From Ramlibacter sp. Leaf400 (GTDB lineage Bacteria; Pseudomonadota; Gammaproteobacteria; Burkholderiales; Burkholderiaceae_C): DNA of 64,000 nt. The first letter of the stretch is position 1. Each line of letters begins with the position of its first letter. The stretch is from assembly GCF_001424545.1 (NCBI RefSeq), contig NZ_LMQL01000010.1, positions 874-64,873 of the forward strand, in the 5' to 3' direction. The notes beneath the pieces are model-generated. The model saw nothing but the letters and a program-made list of their open reading frames with translations, was not told the DNA's origin and did not search any database. This document shows positions 8,081-17,282 of this stretch, in pieces. The position numbers and the translations under genes are program-made.

Positions 8081-9073
8081 TCAGACGCGGATGCGGACGA
8101 TCTTGCGCAGCACCGCCACGCCCAGCGCCATCATGGCCAGCAGGTACTGCAGGATGGAGACGCCGATCGGGTCGGTGAACATGGGGCCCATGAACTTCGG
8201 GTTGGCCAGGTAGAGCGTGCCGCCCAGCGCGAACGGCAGCAGCGTGAGGACCCAGGCCGACATCCGGCCTTCCGAGGACAGCACCCGGATCTTGCCGACC
8301 AGCCTGGCGCGCTCGCGGATCAGGTGGCTCAGCTTGGCCAGGATCTCGGTCAGGTTGCCGCCCGAGTCCCGCTGGATCAGCACCGCGACCACGAAGTACC
8401 GCACGTCCGTGCCCGGCACGCGCTCGCACAGGTGCGTCAGGGCCTGCTGCATCGACACGCCGAAGTTGATCTCGTCGTGCACCGCGCGGAACTCGCCCGC
8501 GATCGGATCGGCGAGTTCCTCGCCGGCCATCTTCAGCCCGGCGGTGAAGGCATGGCCCGCGCGCAGGGCCCGCGTCAGCAGGTCCAGCGCCTCCGGCATC
8601 TGCTGCGCGATGCGCGCCAGGCGCCGATTGCGCCGGTACTGCAGGACCATCGCCGGCATCGACGCGCCCAGCACGGCGGCGCACGCCGCCAGCCAGGCCG
8701 GCTGGTGAAGCAAGGCCGCCACCAGCAGCCAGGCCGCGATGCCCGACAGCGCGCACGAGAGCAGCACCCCCGAAGCCGTCCAGTGCAGGCCGGACTGCTG
8801 CAGGTGGCGCTCGAGCGACTCGATGGCCCGCAGGCCCCGCAGCCGGCGCTCCAGGTACGGCACGTGGCTGACCATGCCCTGCCGCAGCACGCGCGAGGGC
8901 GTGTCGCGGCCCGGCGCTCCCCCGAGAGAGGCCAGCCGCCGCTGCAACCGGCGCGCCCGCGGGCCGCGCCGCAGCTGCCAGAAAGCCCAGAGGCCCTCCA
9001 GCATCAGCACGACGGCCACGAACACCAGCACGGAAAGGACCAGGAAGCCGTTGTCCTGCGCGAAGCCGATCAT
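8081..9073 (-). CDS. tadB: TadB-type inner-membrane platform protein of the Flp pilus
   Basis: This is the second T2SSF-domain membrane protein of the pilus assembly platform. It shows an N-terminal transmembrane helix (about 11-31) and a pair of central helices (about 102-138, ending before QYRRNRRLARIAQQMPEALD). The F domain with ALRAGHAFTAGLKMAGEEL and QALTHLCERVPGTDVRYF follows, then C-terminal hydrophobic helices from about 265. At 330 residues, it lies 9 bases after tadA and just before tadC, so the three are certainly one transcript. Confidence 0.9.
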   Translation of the reverse strand: MIGFAQDNGFLVLSVLVFVAVVLMLEGLWAFWQLRRGPRARRLQRRLASLGGAPGRDTPSRVLRQGMVSHVPYLERRLRGLRAIESLERHLQQSGLHWTASGVLLSCALSGIAAWLLVAALLHQPAWLAACAAVLGASMPAMVLQYRRNRRLARIAQQMPEALDLLTRALRAGHAFTAGLKMAGEELADPIAGEFRAVHDEINFGVSMQQALTHLCERVPGTDVRYFVVAVLIQRDSGGNLTEILAKLSHLIRERARLVGKIRVLSSEGRMSAWVLTLLPFALGGTLYLANPKFMGPMFTDPIGVSILQYLLAMMALGVAVLRKIVRIRV

Positions 9074-9082
9074 GGCGCGCTC

Positions 9083-10477
9083 CTAGAGGTAATGCCGCGC
9101 CGGGTCGAACACCGAGTCCGGCAGCAGGACGCCGAAGGCGCGCATCCGGTCGCAGAACCTGGGCCGCACGCCGGTGGCCTGGAAATGGCCCTGGACCTGG
9201 CCCTCGGGGCCCATGCCGGTCTGGCGGAAGGCGAAGATCTCCTGCATGGTGATCACCTCGCCTTCCATGCCGGTGATCTCCTGGATGCTGGTCACCTTGC
9301 GGCGGCCGTCGATCAGGCGCAGCACCTGGATCACCACCGTGATGGCCGAGGCGATCTGCTGGCGGGCGGCCTTGTGCGGCAGGTTCAGGTTGGCCATGCC
9401 GATCATGTTCTCCAGCCGCGAGATGGCGTCGCGCGGCGTGTTGGCATGGATGGTGGTCAGCGAACCCTCGTGGCCCGTGTTCATCGCCTGCAGCATGTCG
9501 AAGGCCTCGGCGCCGCGCACCTCGCCGATGACGATGCGGTCCGGCCGCATCCGCAGCGCGTTGCGCACCAGCGCGCGCTGCGTGACCTCGCCCTTGCCCT
9601 CGATGTTCATCGGCCGCGTCTCCATGCGCACCACGTGGGGCTGCTGCATCTGCAGCTCGGCGGCATCCTCGATCGTCACCACCCGCTCGGTCTCGGGGAT
9701 GTAGCCGGACAGGATGTTCAGCAGCGTGGTCTTGCCGGCCCCGGTGCCGCCGGAGATCAGGATGTTGACCTTGGCCTTGATCAGCCCCTGCAGCATCTGG
9801 GCCATCTCGGGCGTCAGCGTGCGCAGCTTCTCGCCCACCAGGTTCTCCATCCGCAGCGGGATGTGGGCGAAGCGGCGGATCGACATCATCGGCCCGTCGA
9901 TCGCCACCGGCGGGATCACCGCGTTCACGCGAGAGCCGTCCGGCAGCCGCGCGTCCACCATGGGGCTGGATTCGTCGATGCGCCGGCCGACCAGCGACAC
10001 GATCTTGTCGATGATGCGCAAGAGGTGCTTCTCGTCGGTGAAGGTCACGCTGGAGAGCTCCAGCCGGCCGTGCCGCTCGACGTAGATCTGCCGCCAGGCG
10101 TTGACCAGGATGTCCGAGACGGCGGGGTCGGCCATCAGCAGCTCCAGCGGCCCGAACCCCAGCATCTCGTGCTGGATGTCCCGGATCAGCGTGCCGCGCT
10201 CCGCGTCGTTGACCACCGCCTGCTCCTCCACCAGCAGCCGCTCCACCATGAGGGCGATCTCCTGGCGCAGCAGGTCGGGCGCCAGCGTCTCCAGCGCGGT
10301 GAGGTCGAACTTGTCCAGCAGCTTCAGGTGGATGCGGCTCTTGAGCGCCTTGTACGAGTCGCCCGTGTTGGCCGGGGCGGCCCGCGCGCCGGACGCTTCC
10401 GCGCTGCCGGCACTGAGCCGGTCGCGCAGCGAGAGCATCGTGCCTTCGCGAGGGGAAAGAGGATGGACGGCGGACAT
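9083..10477 (-). CDS. tadA: Flp pilus assembly ATPase (TadA/CpaF)
   Basis: This secretion ATPase of the type II/IV superfamily powers Flp pilus extension, and probably retraction, from the cytoplasmic face. The Walker A motif GGTGAGKT is at about 243-250. Downstream are the Asp box ([11 protein letters not shown]), the Walker B region ([20 protein letters not shown]) and the His box ([17 protein letters not shown]), all intact. I chose the ATG at 10477 ([12 protein letters not shown], 464 residues), two bases after the tadZ stop; the frame is open further upstream only as a shadow of tadZ. The length fits CpaF-type ATPases. Confidence 0.94.
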   Translation of the reverse strand: MSAVHPLSPREGTMLSLRDRLSAGSAEASGARAAPANTGDSYKALKSRIHLKLLDKFDLTALETLAPDLLRQEIALMVERLLVEEQAVVNDAERGTLIRDIQHEMLGFGPLELLMADPAVSDILVNAWRQIYVERHGRLELSSVTFTDEKHLLRIIDKIVSLVGRRIDESSPMVDARLPDGSRVNAVIPPVAIDGPMMSIRRFAHIPLRMENLVGEKLRTLTPEMAQMLQGLIKAKVNILISGGTGAGKTTLLNILSGYIPETERVVTIEDAAELQMQQPHVVRMETRPMNIEGKGEVTQRALVRNALRMRPDRIVIGEVRGAEAFDMLQAMNTGHEGSLTTIHANTPRDAISRLENMIGMANLNLPHKAARQQIASAITVVIQVLRLIDGRRKVTSIQEITGMEGEVITMQEIFAFRQTGMGPEGQVQGHFQATGVRPRFCDRMRAFGVLLPDSVFDPARHYL

Positions 10478-10479
10478 GG

Positions 10480-11631
10480 TCAGGCTCTCCTCAGCAGACG
10501 ATCGAGCAGCCCCGGGCCGGCATCGGGCCGGGGGCTGAGCGCCAGCGCCAGCTCGGCGAGCCGGCGCACGACGGGGTTGGACTTCGCGGCCTGCGCCAGC
10601 GGCTCGCCGTGGTTGATGGCCGCGTGAACCTCGCGCCAGGCATTGGGGACGGTGTGCAGGCGCACCGCGCCGAGCGCGCGCTGCACCTGGTCCAGGCCGA
10701 TCTCGCCCGATTTGCCGAAGCGGTTGACGATCAGCTCGGTGCGGTCGGGCCCGTAGCCGATGGTGCGGAAGGCGTCCAGCAGCTTGGTGGCGTGGCGCAG
10801 GTCGGGCAGGCCGGACTGCATGACCAGGAAGATGCGCGTCGCCCGGTCCAGCGCCTGGATCGCCAGCGGGTCCAGGCTGCGCGGCAGGTCCAGTAGCACG
10901 AAGTCGTATTGCGCCAGCGCCACCGAGAGCAGGGCGTCCACGTGCTCCGGCTTCACCTGCACGGCCTGGCCCAGGTCGTCGGGCGCGGGCAGCAGGCCGA
11001 AGTTGGGCGCCACCTTCACCGTGCAGGCCGCGAGCAGGGTGGCGTCCAGGCGCCCGATGTCCTTGCAGGCGTCCGCCAGCGTGGCCGCGGGCCGGCCGTC
11101 GTGCACGAAGGAGAGCGCGTCGCCGAACTGCAGGTTCAGGTCGACCAGCAGGACCGAGCGCGACTGAGCCAGCTGCCAGGCCAGGTTGGTGGCCAGGAAG
11201 GTAGCGCCGCTGCCGCCCTTGCAGGGCATGAAGGCCAGCACCTGGCCCTGGCGACGGGCCGCCGCGCCGCTGCGCTTGGCCTGCACCCGCTCCACCGCGG
11301 CCAGCAGCGCCGACGGCGCCACCGGCGAGGGCAGCACCTCGCGGACGCCGGCGCGCATGGAGTGGATCAGGAAGTCGGGGCTGGTGGTCGAGCACAGCAG
11401 CACCACGGCGATGTGCGGCAGGTGCGTGGTGACATGCTCGACCTGCGCCAGCTCGGCGGGATCGCAGCAGATGCCGTCGACCAGCATCAGCTCGGGCGCC
11501 TCGCGTTCGGCGATCTCGCGCACCCGGCTCTTGCCGCCTTCGAAGCGGCTGGCCGCGTGGCCCTGCGCGGACAGGGCGCCGCAGATCGAGTCGAGGTGGG
11601 CGGGACTCGGGGAGATGACGGCAATCTTCAT
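10480..11631 (-). CDS. tadZ: Pilus assembly/localisation ATPase (TadZ/CpaE)
   Basis: TadZ/CpaE proteins place the Tad machinery in the cell, often at a pole. The protein starts with an atypical receiver-like domain (about 1-125). A MinD/ParA-type P-loop ATPase domain follows, whose deviant Walker A is [13 protein letters not shown] (about 149-161), with the usual [12 protein letters not shown] and [14 protein letters not shown] segments. The canonical MinD signature lysine is present as K in CKGG. At 383 residues it is typical. It directly precedes tadA in the operon. Confidence 0.9.
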   Translation of the reverse strand: MKIAVISPSPAHLDSICGALSAQGHAASRFEGGKSRVREIAEREAPELMLVDGICCDPAELAQVEHVTTHLPHIAVVLLCSTTSPDFLIHSMRAGVREVLPSPVAPSALLAAVERVQAKRSGAAARRQGQVLAFMPCKGGSGATFLATNLAWQLAQSRSVLLVDLNLQFGDALSFVHDGRPAATLADACKDIGRLDATLLAACTVKVAPNFGLLPAPDDLGQAVQVKPEHVDALLSVALAQYDFVLLDLPRSLDPLAIQALDRATRIFLVMQSGLPDLRHATKLLDAFRTIGYGPDRTELIVNRFGKSGEIGLDQVQRALGAVRLHTVPNAWREVHAAINHGEPLAQAAKSNPVVRRLAELALALSPRPDAGPGLLDRLLRRA

Positions 11632-11650
11632 GAGGGCTCCGGGTGGGACG

Positions 11651-12088
11651 TCACAGGCAGATCGCGTCGCTGTTGGGGTCCTGGCGCATGACCTCGCGCG
11701 TCAGCGAGGTCGAGAAGGCGGGCATGGGCCAGTCGGTGAAGGCGGCCAGGCCCAGGACCGGCGAGATCCAGCGGTAGTTGAGCCCCTGGACCGTGACCGT
11801 CACGCCGGTGCAGTCGGCCGAGTTGCAACCGGCGGGCGTCCACGCGAGGTCGATGTCGGTGATCTCGGGCAGCAGGGCCTGCATGCGGGCGAGCACGGCG
11901 GCTTCGTTGCCGGTGTTGTCGCAGACCACTGCGTAGCGCGCGCCGGCCCGCGTGGCCTCGGTGGCCGCGTTCCAGGTGAACAGCATCCGGGAGAAGTCCA
12001 TCACCCCCAGCAGGAAGGTGAGGAACAGCAGCAGGACCAGGGCGAACTCGACGATGGTCGAGCCGCGCTCGCAGTTGGGGCGCTTCAC
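11651..12088 (-). CDS. TadE-family pseudopilin-like protein
   Basis: This 145-residue protein has a single N-terminal transmembrane segment (ERGSTIVEFALVLLLFLTFL), the TadE-like signature in which Glu follows a short basic leader. Proteins of this type are minor pilins processed like Flp by the TadV peptidase. The C-terminal part has cysteines (CNSADC, DAICL) that may form disulfides in the periplasm. It starts with GTG inside the stop of the preceding tadE-like gene (GTGA, 12085-12088), so the pair is translationally coupled. Whether it is TadE or TadF in strict nomenclature cannot be told. Confidence 0.85.
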   Translation of the reverse strand: MKRPNCERGSTIVEFALVLLLFLTFLLGVMDFSRMLFTWNAATEATRAGARYAVVCDNTGNEAAVLARMQALLPEITDIDLAWTPAGCNSADCTGVTVTVQGLNYRWISPVLGLAAFTDWPMPAFSTSLTREVMRQDPNSDAICL

Positions 12089-12528
12089 AGGTGGCTCCTC
12101 ATGGTGGCCCGGATGTCGGAGAACTGCATCGCCGGGAAGGGCACGCCGAACACATTGGTGAACATCGACTGGAAGACGTAGTTGCTCACCCGGATGGTCA
12201 CGGTGGTGATGACCGGGTCGGCGCCCGCGGGCTGCCAGGTGGGGTCCGGCACGTGGGTCGCGGCATCCAGCCCCGGGACCAGCGGCGTGCCGGTGCCCGC
12301 GAGGTTGCCGAACACCACCAGGTTCTTGGCCTGCGCGACCTGGGTGTCGGGCGCCTGCATGGAGAGGTAGCGCGCGGCGTCGCGCACCGACTTGGCCAGG
12401 GCGTTGTACTGGTACATGGCGCGGCCCAGTTCCACCACCACCATGGACAGCAACACCAGCAGCGGCAGCACCAGCGCGAATTCGATGATGGCGGTGCCGC
12501 CTTGGCGGGGGCGTGGGGGCTTGTCCAT
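12085..12528 (-). CDS. TadE-family pseudopilin-like protein (second copy)
   Basis: Another TadE-like minor pilin candidate, 147 residues from the ATG at 12528, which has a good ribosome binding site (AGGAGAGGAAGC). The leader MDKPPRPRQGGTAIIEFALV gives a G-T-A-I-I-E-F processing-type motif followed by a hydrophobic helix (LVLPLLVLLSMVVVELG). The C-terminal half is predicted extracellular. A longer in-frame start at 12624 overlaps tadG and lacks any family match, so I rejected it. It overlaps the next tadE-like gene by four bases and follows tadG by 10 bases. Confidence 0.87.
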   Translation of the reverse strand: MDKPPRPRQGGTAIIEFALVLPLLVLLSMVVVELGRAMYQYNALAKSVRDAARYLSMQAPDTQVAQAKNLVVFGNLAGTGTPLVPGLDAATHVPDPTWQPAGADPVITTVTIRVSNYVFQSMFTNVFGVPFPAMQFSDIRATMRSHL

Positions 12529-12538
12529 GCTTCCTCTC

Positions 12539-13819
12539 CTATCGCACCAGCACCGGCACCAGCGGGCCGGCGTTCCCGCCGGGCAGGCCGCTGGTGGTGC
12601 AGGGGCTGCCCGGGACACCCGCATTGCCGCGGAACTCCAGCTGCACGTTCGACATCGGGATGCTCAGCGGCTGCAGCATGAACATGCAGGCGTAGTCGAT
12701 TACCTGGTTGGCGGCGTTCACCACCGGCACCGTGGCCACCCGGCTGCGCACGCCGTGCGTGCGGTGCCCGCCGATCGCCGCGGGGCCCGGCGCGGCAAGG
12801 TTCTGGAAGCCGTTGAGGGAGAGGCCGGTGATGGTCTCGCAGCTGTTGGCGCCCCGCACGCGCGTGCCGGTGTCCGCGCAGGAGGCGTACGCAATGCGCT
12901 TGGCCACGAAGTTCTGGGCGGTCGCATGGGCGCCGGCCGGCGTGGGGCCGTCGAAGGCATTGGCGCGGCTGGGCCAGTTCAGCTCCGTGTACGCGTAGCC
13001 CGAGACGTCCGGGCTGTGCTCGCTCGCATTGGTGGAATTGCGGTAGATGCCGAAGCGGTAGTTCCAGACGTCCGCGATCGAGGCCTGCACGCCGGGCGTG
13101 CCCAGGGTGTCGCCGACCGCCGTGCCGCAATAGCCCGACATCTCGGCTTCGGTCTCGGCGGCGCTGTTGGAGCCGTCCAGGTTGGCCCAGCCGATCTGGC
13201 CGCCGCTGCCGCCACCCGGCGCCATGAGGAGCGTGATCCATTGGCCGACCGTGAAGCCGTAGTTCGGCGCCACGCCGCCGGGCATGGGCCGCAGCATCAG
13301 CGGCAGCGGGCAGGTGGTCTGCGAGCTCGCCCGCGTGGCGACCGCGTTGGCGGCCACGCTGCCGGTCGCGGGAAACAGTGCGTTGTCGCCCGAGAAGGCG
13401 CCCAGGGCCTGCATCAGCCAGAGCTGGATGCTGGCCTGCGTGTGCTGGCACTGCGCATAGCGCGCCTGCGCGGACGTCGTGGTGATGGCGTAGGCGGCAT
13501 TGCGGAAGGTGAGGCTGGCCGCGGTCAGCTGGGGCTGGCCGGCCCAGGTGGGGGACTGCAGGTTGACGCGGTTCAGGTTGCCCGCCGTGATGCCCGCGCT
13601 TTGCGCCCGCGCGATCGAATCGGCCTGGCCGTCCAGTTCCTCGGCGGCGGCCAGCGCGCAGCTGTCCATGGCGGTCTGCAACTCGGTCTTGACGATGAAC
13701 AGCCGCCCGTAGTCCAGCGCGAAGCCCATGAACCCCAGCAGGAACAGCATGAAGAGGGCAACGGTGACGATCACCGCGCCGTGCTGCCTGCGTCCGGGTC
13801 TGGAGGTGCGCCGCTTCAT
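12539..13819 (-). CDS. tadG: TadG-like pilus protein with von Willebrand-type C-terminal region
   Basis: This is a large Tad locus protein of 426 residues. The N-terminus is a basic leader followed by one membrane helix (GAVIVTVALFMLFLLGFMGFALDYG, about 14-38) and the TadG/TadE-type segment KTELQTAMDSCALAAAEELDG. The rest is predicted periplasmic or surface-exposed and rich in Ala, Thr, Asn and Gly. TadG proteins are needed for Flp pilus adherence, but their role is not well defined. I could not see a full MIDAS motif of a von Willebrand A domain, so that part of the name is only a family expectation. It follows flp by 53 bases. Confidence 0.82.
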   Translation of the reverse strand: MKRRTSRPGRRQHGAVIVTVALFMLFLLGFMGFALDYGRLFIVKTELQTAMDSCALAAAEELDGQADSIARAQSAGITAGNLNRVNLQSPTWAGQPQLTAASLTFRNAAYAITTTSAQARYAQCQHTQASIQLWLMQALGAFSGDNALFPATGSVAANAVATRASSQTTCPLPLMLRPMPGGVAPNYGFTVGQWITLLMAPGGGSGGQIGWANLDGSNSAAETEAEMSGYCGTAVGDTLGTPGVQASIADVWNYRFGIYRNSTNASEHSPDVSGYAYTELNWPSRANAFDGPTPAGAHATAQNFVAKRIAYASCADTGTRVRGANSCETITGLSLNGFQNLAAPGPAAIGGHRTHGVRSRVATVPVVNAANQVIDYACMFMLQPLSIPMSNVQLEFRGNAGVPGSPCTTSGLPGGNAGPLVPVLVR

Positions 13820-13872
13820 CGAGTGATCCCGTGGGGTCCGTTCCCCGGGGCCCGCAGGCCCCGGAGCGTCGG

Positions 13873-14067
13873 TCAGACGCAGGGGCCCGTCGTCAGGCAG
13901 GTGTTGACGCGGGTGATGAAGGCCTGGAAGTTCAGGCCGTTCGCCGCGGGCATCAGCAGCAGGATCAGGCCGATGGACACGACGGCGATGATCAGTGCGT
14001 ACTCGACGATCTGGGCGCCGTCGTCCTCCCGGGCGAAGGCGCGCACGAAGTTCATGAGCTGGTTCAT
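13873..14067 (-). CDS. flp: Flp-family type IVb pilin
   Basis: This is the major pilin of the Tad pilus. The 64-residue precursor has a 17-residue leader ending in Gly, a predicted cut G17-A18, and the Flp hallmark Glu-Tyr at mature positions 5-6 (AQIVEYALIIAVV), then a hydrophobic helix. The mature pilin would be only 47 residues. It ends NTCLTTGPCV; the two cysteines could form a C-terminal disulfide loop, which is unusual for such short pilins. I chose the ATG at 14067, with GAGG upstream. It lies inside the operon between the lipoprotein and tadG rather than at its head. Confidence 0.93.
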   Translation of the reverse strand: MNQLMNFVRAFAREDDGAQIVEYALIIAVVSIGLILLLMPAANGLNFQAFITRVNTCLTTGPCV

Positions 14068-14082
14068 TGCAAAGGACCTCAC

Positions 14083-14226
14083 AAAAGAAGTAGGGATGGA
14101 TGGGAAGAGGGGAGAGGGAAAGGGGGCTGGCGGGCTACTCCATGGGCGCGCCCTCCTTTCCGCCGTCCCCGCAGGGGTCCCGGCAGTGCCGCGCGCGGCG
14201 AGAGGGGGTGCGGGCGGGGCGCATGG
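14083..14226. other. Spacer upstream of flp, strand-asymmetric
   Basis: This spacer between the flp start and the lipoprotein stop codon is strongly purine-rich on the plus strand around 14091-14135 (GGGATGGATGGGAAGAGGGG and onward), hence pyrimidine-rich in the tad transcript. No gene is seen. It is the longest gap inside the locus and is where an independent flp promoter or an RNA processing site would be expected, but I cannot identify a clear box. Confidence 0.3.
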
Positions 14227-14499
14227 CTAGCGTCCGCCACCGAGCTGGCCGCCGATGTTGATGACGTTCACCACCGGCGGCGGGGTCTTGAAGCTGTCGT
14301 GGTAGCGGCCGGTCGCCTCGCGCGCGGCCTTGCCGTCCATGCCGGCCTGGTGCGCGGGCACACCCTGCGGGTTCAGCGTCTGGGCCTGGCGGGCCCCGCG
14401 GACCGCGTCGCCGAAGCGTGCGTCGTAGTTCGGCGTCGGCGAGGCCGCGCAGGCCGCCAGCAGCGAGGCCAGCATCAGCGTCGGGAGGTTGGGGTGCAT
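14227..14499 (-). CDS. Small lipoprotein of the tad locus
   Basis: This 90-residue protein has a signal peptide II (MHPNLPTLMLASLLAAC) with a clear lipobox LLAAC, so it should be a lipid-anchored periplasmic or outer-membrane protein. The mature part contains YDARFGDAVRGARQAQTLNP, a motif shared, as I recall, by small proteins next to secretins in tad loci of other proteobacteria, and it ends in a Gly-rich tail. It may act as pilotin or partner of the RcpA secretin encoded just upstream (26 bases), in the place taken by rcpB/cpaD elsewhere. That role is inference. The ribosome site GGAAGAAGGAA supports the start. Confidence 0.78.
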   Translation of the reverse strand: MHPNLPTLMLASLLAACAASPTPNYDARFGDAVRGARQAQTLNPQGVPAHQAGMDGKAAREATGRYHDSFKTPPPVVNVINIGGQLGGGR

Positions 14500-14525
14500 G
14501 GCGGTTCCTTCTTCCAGGCGTGGGT

Positions 14526-16415
14526 TCAGGGGCGGGTGCCGGTCGGGGTGGCCGGCGCGCCGGGAGGCGGGAGCGGTGCCAGCGGCATCGCGGACACCGG
14601 GCGGGGCGGGGGAGCGACCGGTGCCGGCTCGGCCCCTTCGCCCTTGCCGTTCAGGATCACGTCCGTGCGGGTGGGCACCACGTGGTTGTCGGTGGGCACC
14701 GGCACGGCGCCCATGAGCGGCGTGACCAGCCGCGGGGTGACCACGAACATCAGCTCGGTCTGGTCGTTCTGGAACTCCGTGGAGCGGAACAGCGCGCCGA
14801 CCACCGGCGCTTCGCCCAGCCCGGGGAACTTGTTCAGCGCCTCGGTCACGTTGTTCTTGATCAGGCCCGCGACCGCGAAGCTCTGGCCGTCGGCGAGTTG
14901 CACGGTGGTGTCGACGCGGCGGGTGGACAGCGAGGGCAGGACGGCGGTGACGCCGCCGACCGTGGCGAAGGGCGTACCGGTCTGCGACAGCTCGGAGACC
15001 TCCGAGACGATCTTCAGGTTGATCCGGCCGTCCAGCACCGTGGGCGTGAACTTCAGGCCGACGCCGAATTCCTTTTCCTCCAGCGTGATGGTGGAGCCGC
15101 CACCGATGGCCGGCGCCTGGGCGACGGGGATGAAGATCTTGCCGCCCGAGAGGAAGCTGGCCGCCTGGCCGCTGATGGCCATGATGTTCGGCTCGGCCAG
15201 GACGCGGATGATCCCGTCCTGCTTCTCCACGTCGATGAAGAGGCGGGACGCGCCGTTGGAGGAGTTGATCAGGTCCGCCAGCGGGAACGAGTCGGGCACG
15301 TGGAACTCGCCGTTGCGGTTGGGCGTCGGCCGGATCGTGCCGCCGGCGCCCGGCGCGCCGCCGAGGACACCGGTGAAGACGGAATACTTGTTGCCCGAGC
15401 GGATCACGCGCGAGAAGTCCAGCCCGAAGCGGTCCAGCAGCGTCTTGCTGACCTCGGCGATCTTCACCTCCAGCATCACCTGCTGCGGCGCGGTCACGCG
15501 CAGCAGGTTCACCACCTTCTTGCTCTCGCCGTAGGCCCCGGCGAGCAGGAGCACCTGGTCGAGCTTGGCGGCATCGCTCACGCTGCCGGTGAGCACGATC
15601 GAGTCCGAGGCGCCGCGCACCCGCACGCCGGTCTCCTCGGGCATCAGCTCGCCCAGCTGCGCCTGCAGGGTGCCGGCATCGATGGCCACGACCAGGTCCT
15701 TCACGATGCAGCGGCCGTCGTTGCCCTGCAGGACCACGTTCATGGAGCCGGGGCGGCGGCCCAGGAAGAACAGCTCGGTGGGACTCAGGAGCGTCACGTC
15801 GGCTTCCGCGATGCCCCAGTTCGCTTCGCCGGGCTGCGTGGCCGCCGGCGGTGGCGCGATGCCGGGAGGCAGCGCCGGTCCGCCGGTGGCGGGTGCGGCG
15901 GACGCGGGGCGGCCGCCCCGGCTGCCGGGCGCGCCGCCCACGATCACGCGCGAGACGAGGAAGGGCAACTGCACGACCTGCGACTTGCCCAGCGTCAGCT
16001 GGGTGGGCCGGTCGACGGTGACCGAGGTGCAGGGCCGCAGCGCGCCCGAGCCGTTGGGCGATGCGGCCGAGGCCTGCGCGGGTGCGGGGGCGGGCGTGCG
16101 GGCCGGCGCGGCGGGGCGGGCCGGCTGGGCCTGCACAGGCTGGGCCTGGGCCAGTTCGATCGCGGGCGCCAGCGTGGTCGCCTGCGCCAGGACCACGGCT
16201 TCCGACGGAACCACGACCTCCGGTTCGCGCCGCTCCGGCCTTTCGATGGCCACGGGCTGGGCCGCGGCCGACACGACCCATCGGTCTTCGACGACGCCGC
16301 TCGCCATGCGAGGTGTCTGGACCCGCTGGCCCAGGCCGGTGGGCGCCTGGGCCAGCGCCGGCGCGAGCGTGGCGGCAAGCGTGACGGCGATCAGTGTCGG
16401 CTGGACGTGGTGCAT
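14526..16415 (-). CDS. rcpA: Outer-membrane secretin of the Tad pilus (RcpA/CpaC)
   Basis: This secretin forms the outer-membrane channel for the Flp pilus. A signal peptide (about 1-22, ending ALAQA) is followed by a Gln/Ala/Pro-rich stretch to about residue 130. The N-terminal domain (TLGKSQVVQLPFLVSRVIVGG ... LLSPTELFFLGRRPGSMNVV) is interrupted by about 45 Gly/Pro/Ala-rich residues. After a BON-like domain comes the secretin core with VEVKIAEVSKTLLDRFGLDF-type and VPVLGEAP-like (FPGLGEAPVVGALFRS) motifs. It is 629 residues, longer than the ~500 usual for CpaC because of the two low-complexity stretches. I chose the ATG at 16415 with GGAGG upstream; the open frame beyond it lies across cpaB. 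Confidence 0.92.
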   Translation of the reverse strand: MHHVQPTLIAVTLAATLAPALAQAPTGLGQRVQTPRMASGVVEDRWVVSAAAQPVAIERPERREPEVVVPSEAVVLAQATTLAPAIELAQAQPVQAQPARPAAPARTPAPAPAQASAASPNGSGALRPCTSVTVDRPTQLTLGKSQVVQLPFLVSRVIVGGAPGSRGGRPASAAPATGGPALPPGIAPPPAATQPGEANWGIAEADVTLLSPTELFFLGRRPGSMNVVLQGNDGRCIVKDLVVAIDAGTLQAQLGELMPEETGVRVRGASDSIVLTGSVSDAAKLDQVLLLAGAYGESKKVVNLLRVTAPQQVMLEVKIAEVSKTLLDRFGLDFSRVIRSGNKYSVFTGVLGGAPGAGGTIRPTPNRNGEFHVPDSFPLADLINSSNGASRLFIDVEKQDGIIRVLAEPNIMAISGQAASFLSGGKIFIPVAQAPAIGGGSTITLEEKEFGVGLKFTPTVLDGRINLKIVSEVSELSQTGTPFATVGGVTAVLPSLSTRRVDTTVQLADGQSFAVAGLIKNNVTEALNKFPGLGEAPVVGALFRSTEFQNDQTELMFVVTPRLVTPLMGAVPVPTDNHVVPTRTDVILNGKGEGAEPAPVAPPPRPVSAMPLAPLPPPGAPATPTGTRP

Positions 16416-16429
16416 CGAATCCTCCGGGT

Positions 16430-17260
16430 TCAGAAGCAGTGCAGGGCGCTCATGGCGTTGCGGATCACCTCCACGCAGTCCTGCGCGGCTGGCTTCGGCG
16501 TGGCCGGACGGGCGGCGGGGCGCGCCGGCGGCTCGGGGGCGCGGGTGGAGACTTCCTTCAGTCCGAGCAGCTGGGCGCGGGTGATGCCGCGCGTGGCGAT
16601 GGCCTGCTTGTCGAGCTGGTTGCGCAGCACCAGGGAGAGCGTTCCGACGCTGCGGGCCAGGTCCAGCTTCTCGGCGTCGCCCGGCGACAGCTCCAGCGTC
16701 ACCGCGCTGACGACCTTGGGCTTGGTGTCGTCGCGACCGGCCTCCTGCGCCACCGCCAGCACCAGCACCTGCTCCAGCACGGTGAGGCTGATCTGGCTGG
16801 GCCCGTCGGAGCGGCCGCGGTCCTGCTGCGTGTTGACCATCACGTCCACGTAGTTGCCCGGCAGCGCGAACCCGGCGACGCCCACCACGTCGTTGACCCG
16901 CACGGTCATGGCCCGCTTGCCATCGGCGATCACGGCGGAGAGCCCGCCGGTGGTGCCGGGCGGCGCGAGCTTGCGATCGAGCAGCGCGTCGCCGCGCGGG
17001 ATGCCGACGCGCGCCACGCGGTCCTGCAGCGCCTTGACGTCGCTGAAGGCGCCTGGCGGCACCGAGCCCGCCGGCCATTCCACCGTCGCCAGCATCTGCG
17101 GGTGGATGCGGCTGCCCAGATCAATGTCGACCGCCGCGACGACGACGCGGCTGGCCGAAACGCTGCCGTGCTGCGCCGCCCAGCGCGCCGCGTACACCGC
17201 GGCGGCAAGGCCGATGAGGACGGCCAGCGCGAGCATGGCGAAGGCCTTGAGGTTCTTCAT
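16430..17260 (-). CDS. cpaB: Flp pilus assembly protein CpaB/RcpC
   Basis: This periplasmic, membrane-anchored partner of the secretin has a single N-terminal helix (residues about 7-27, FAMLALAVLIGLAAAVYAARW). A SAF-like domain follows (VVVAAVDIDLGSRIHPQMLATVEWPAGSVP), as does the RcpC/CpaB domain with RAMTVRVNDVVGVAGFALPGNYVDVM. The C-terminus has an Ala/Pro-rich tail and ends with two cysteines. The ATG at 17260 (MKNLKAFAM, 276 residues) was preferred to an upstream start at 17326 that reaches the intergenic spacer. It lies between tadV and rcpA in the operon. Confidence 0.92.
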   Translation of the reverse strand: MKNLKAFAMLALAVLIGLAAAVYAARWAAQHGSVSASRVVVAAVDIDLGSRIHPQMLATVEWPAGSVPPGAFSDVKALQDRVARVGIPRGDALLDRKLAPPGTTGGLSAVIADGKRAMTVRVNDVVGVAGFALPGNYVDVMVNTQQDRGRSDGPSQISLTVLEQVLVLAVAQEAGRDDTKPKVVSAVTLELSPGDAEKLDLARSVGTLSLVLRNQLDKQAIATRGITRAQLLGLKEVSTRAPEPPARPAARPATPKPAAQDCVEVIRNAMSALHCF

Positions 17261-17282
17261 GGCGACTCCTTGGGAAATCGAA

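Noticed and set aside
7742..10627. A 961-codon plus-strand frame opposite tadC, tadB and tadA
   Set aside because: It lies fully antisense to three well-supported tad genes; its composition (His, Arg, Gln, Ala) is that of a shadow frame.
14526..17078. Extended start for the secretin gene giving 850 residues
   Set aside because: The added 221 residues overlap cpaB and show no signal peptide; the ATG at 16415 has a ribosome site and begins a proper signal peptide.
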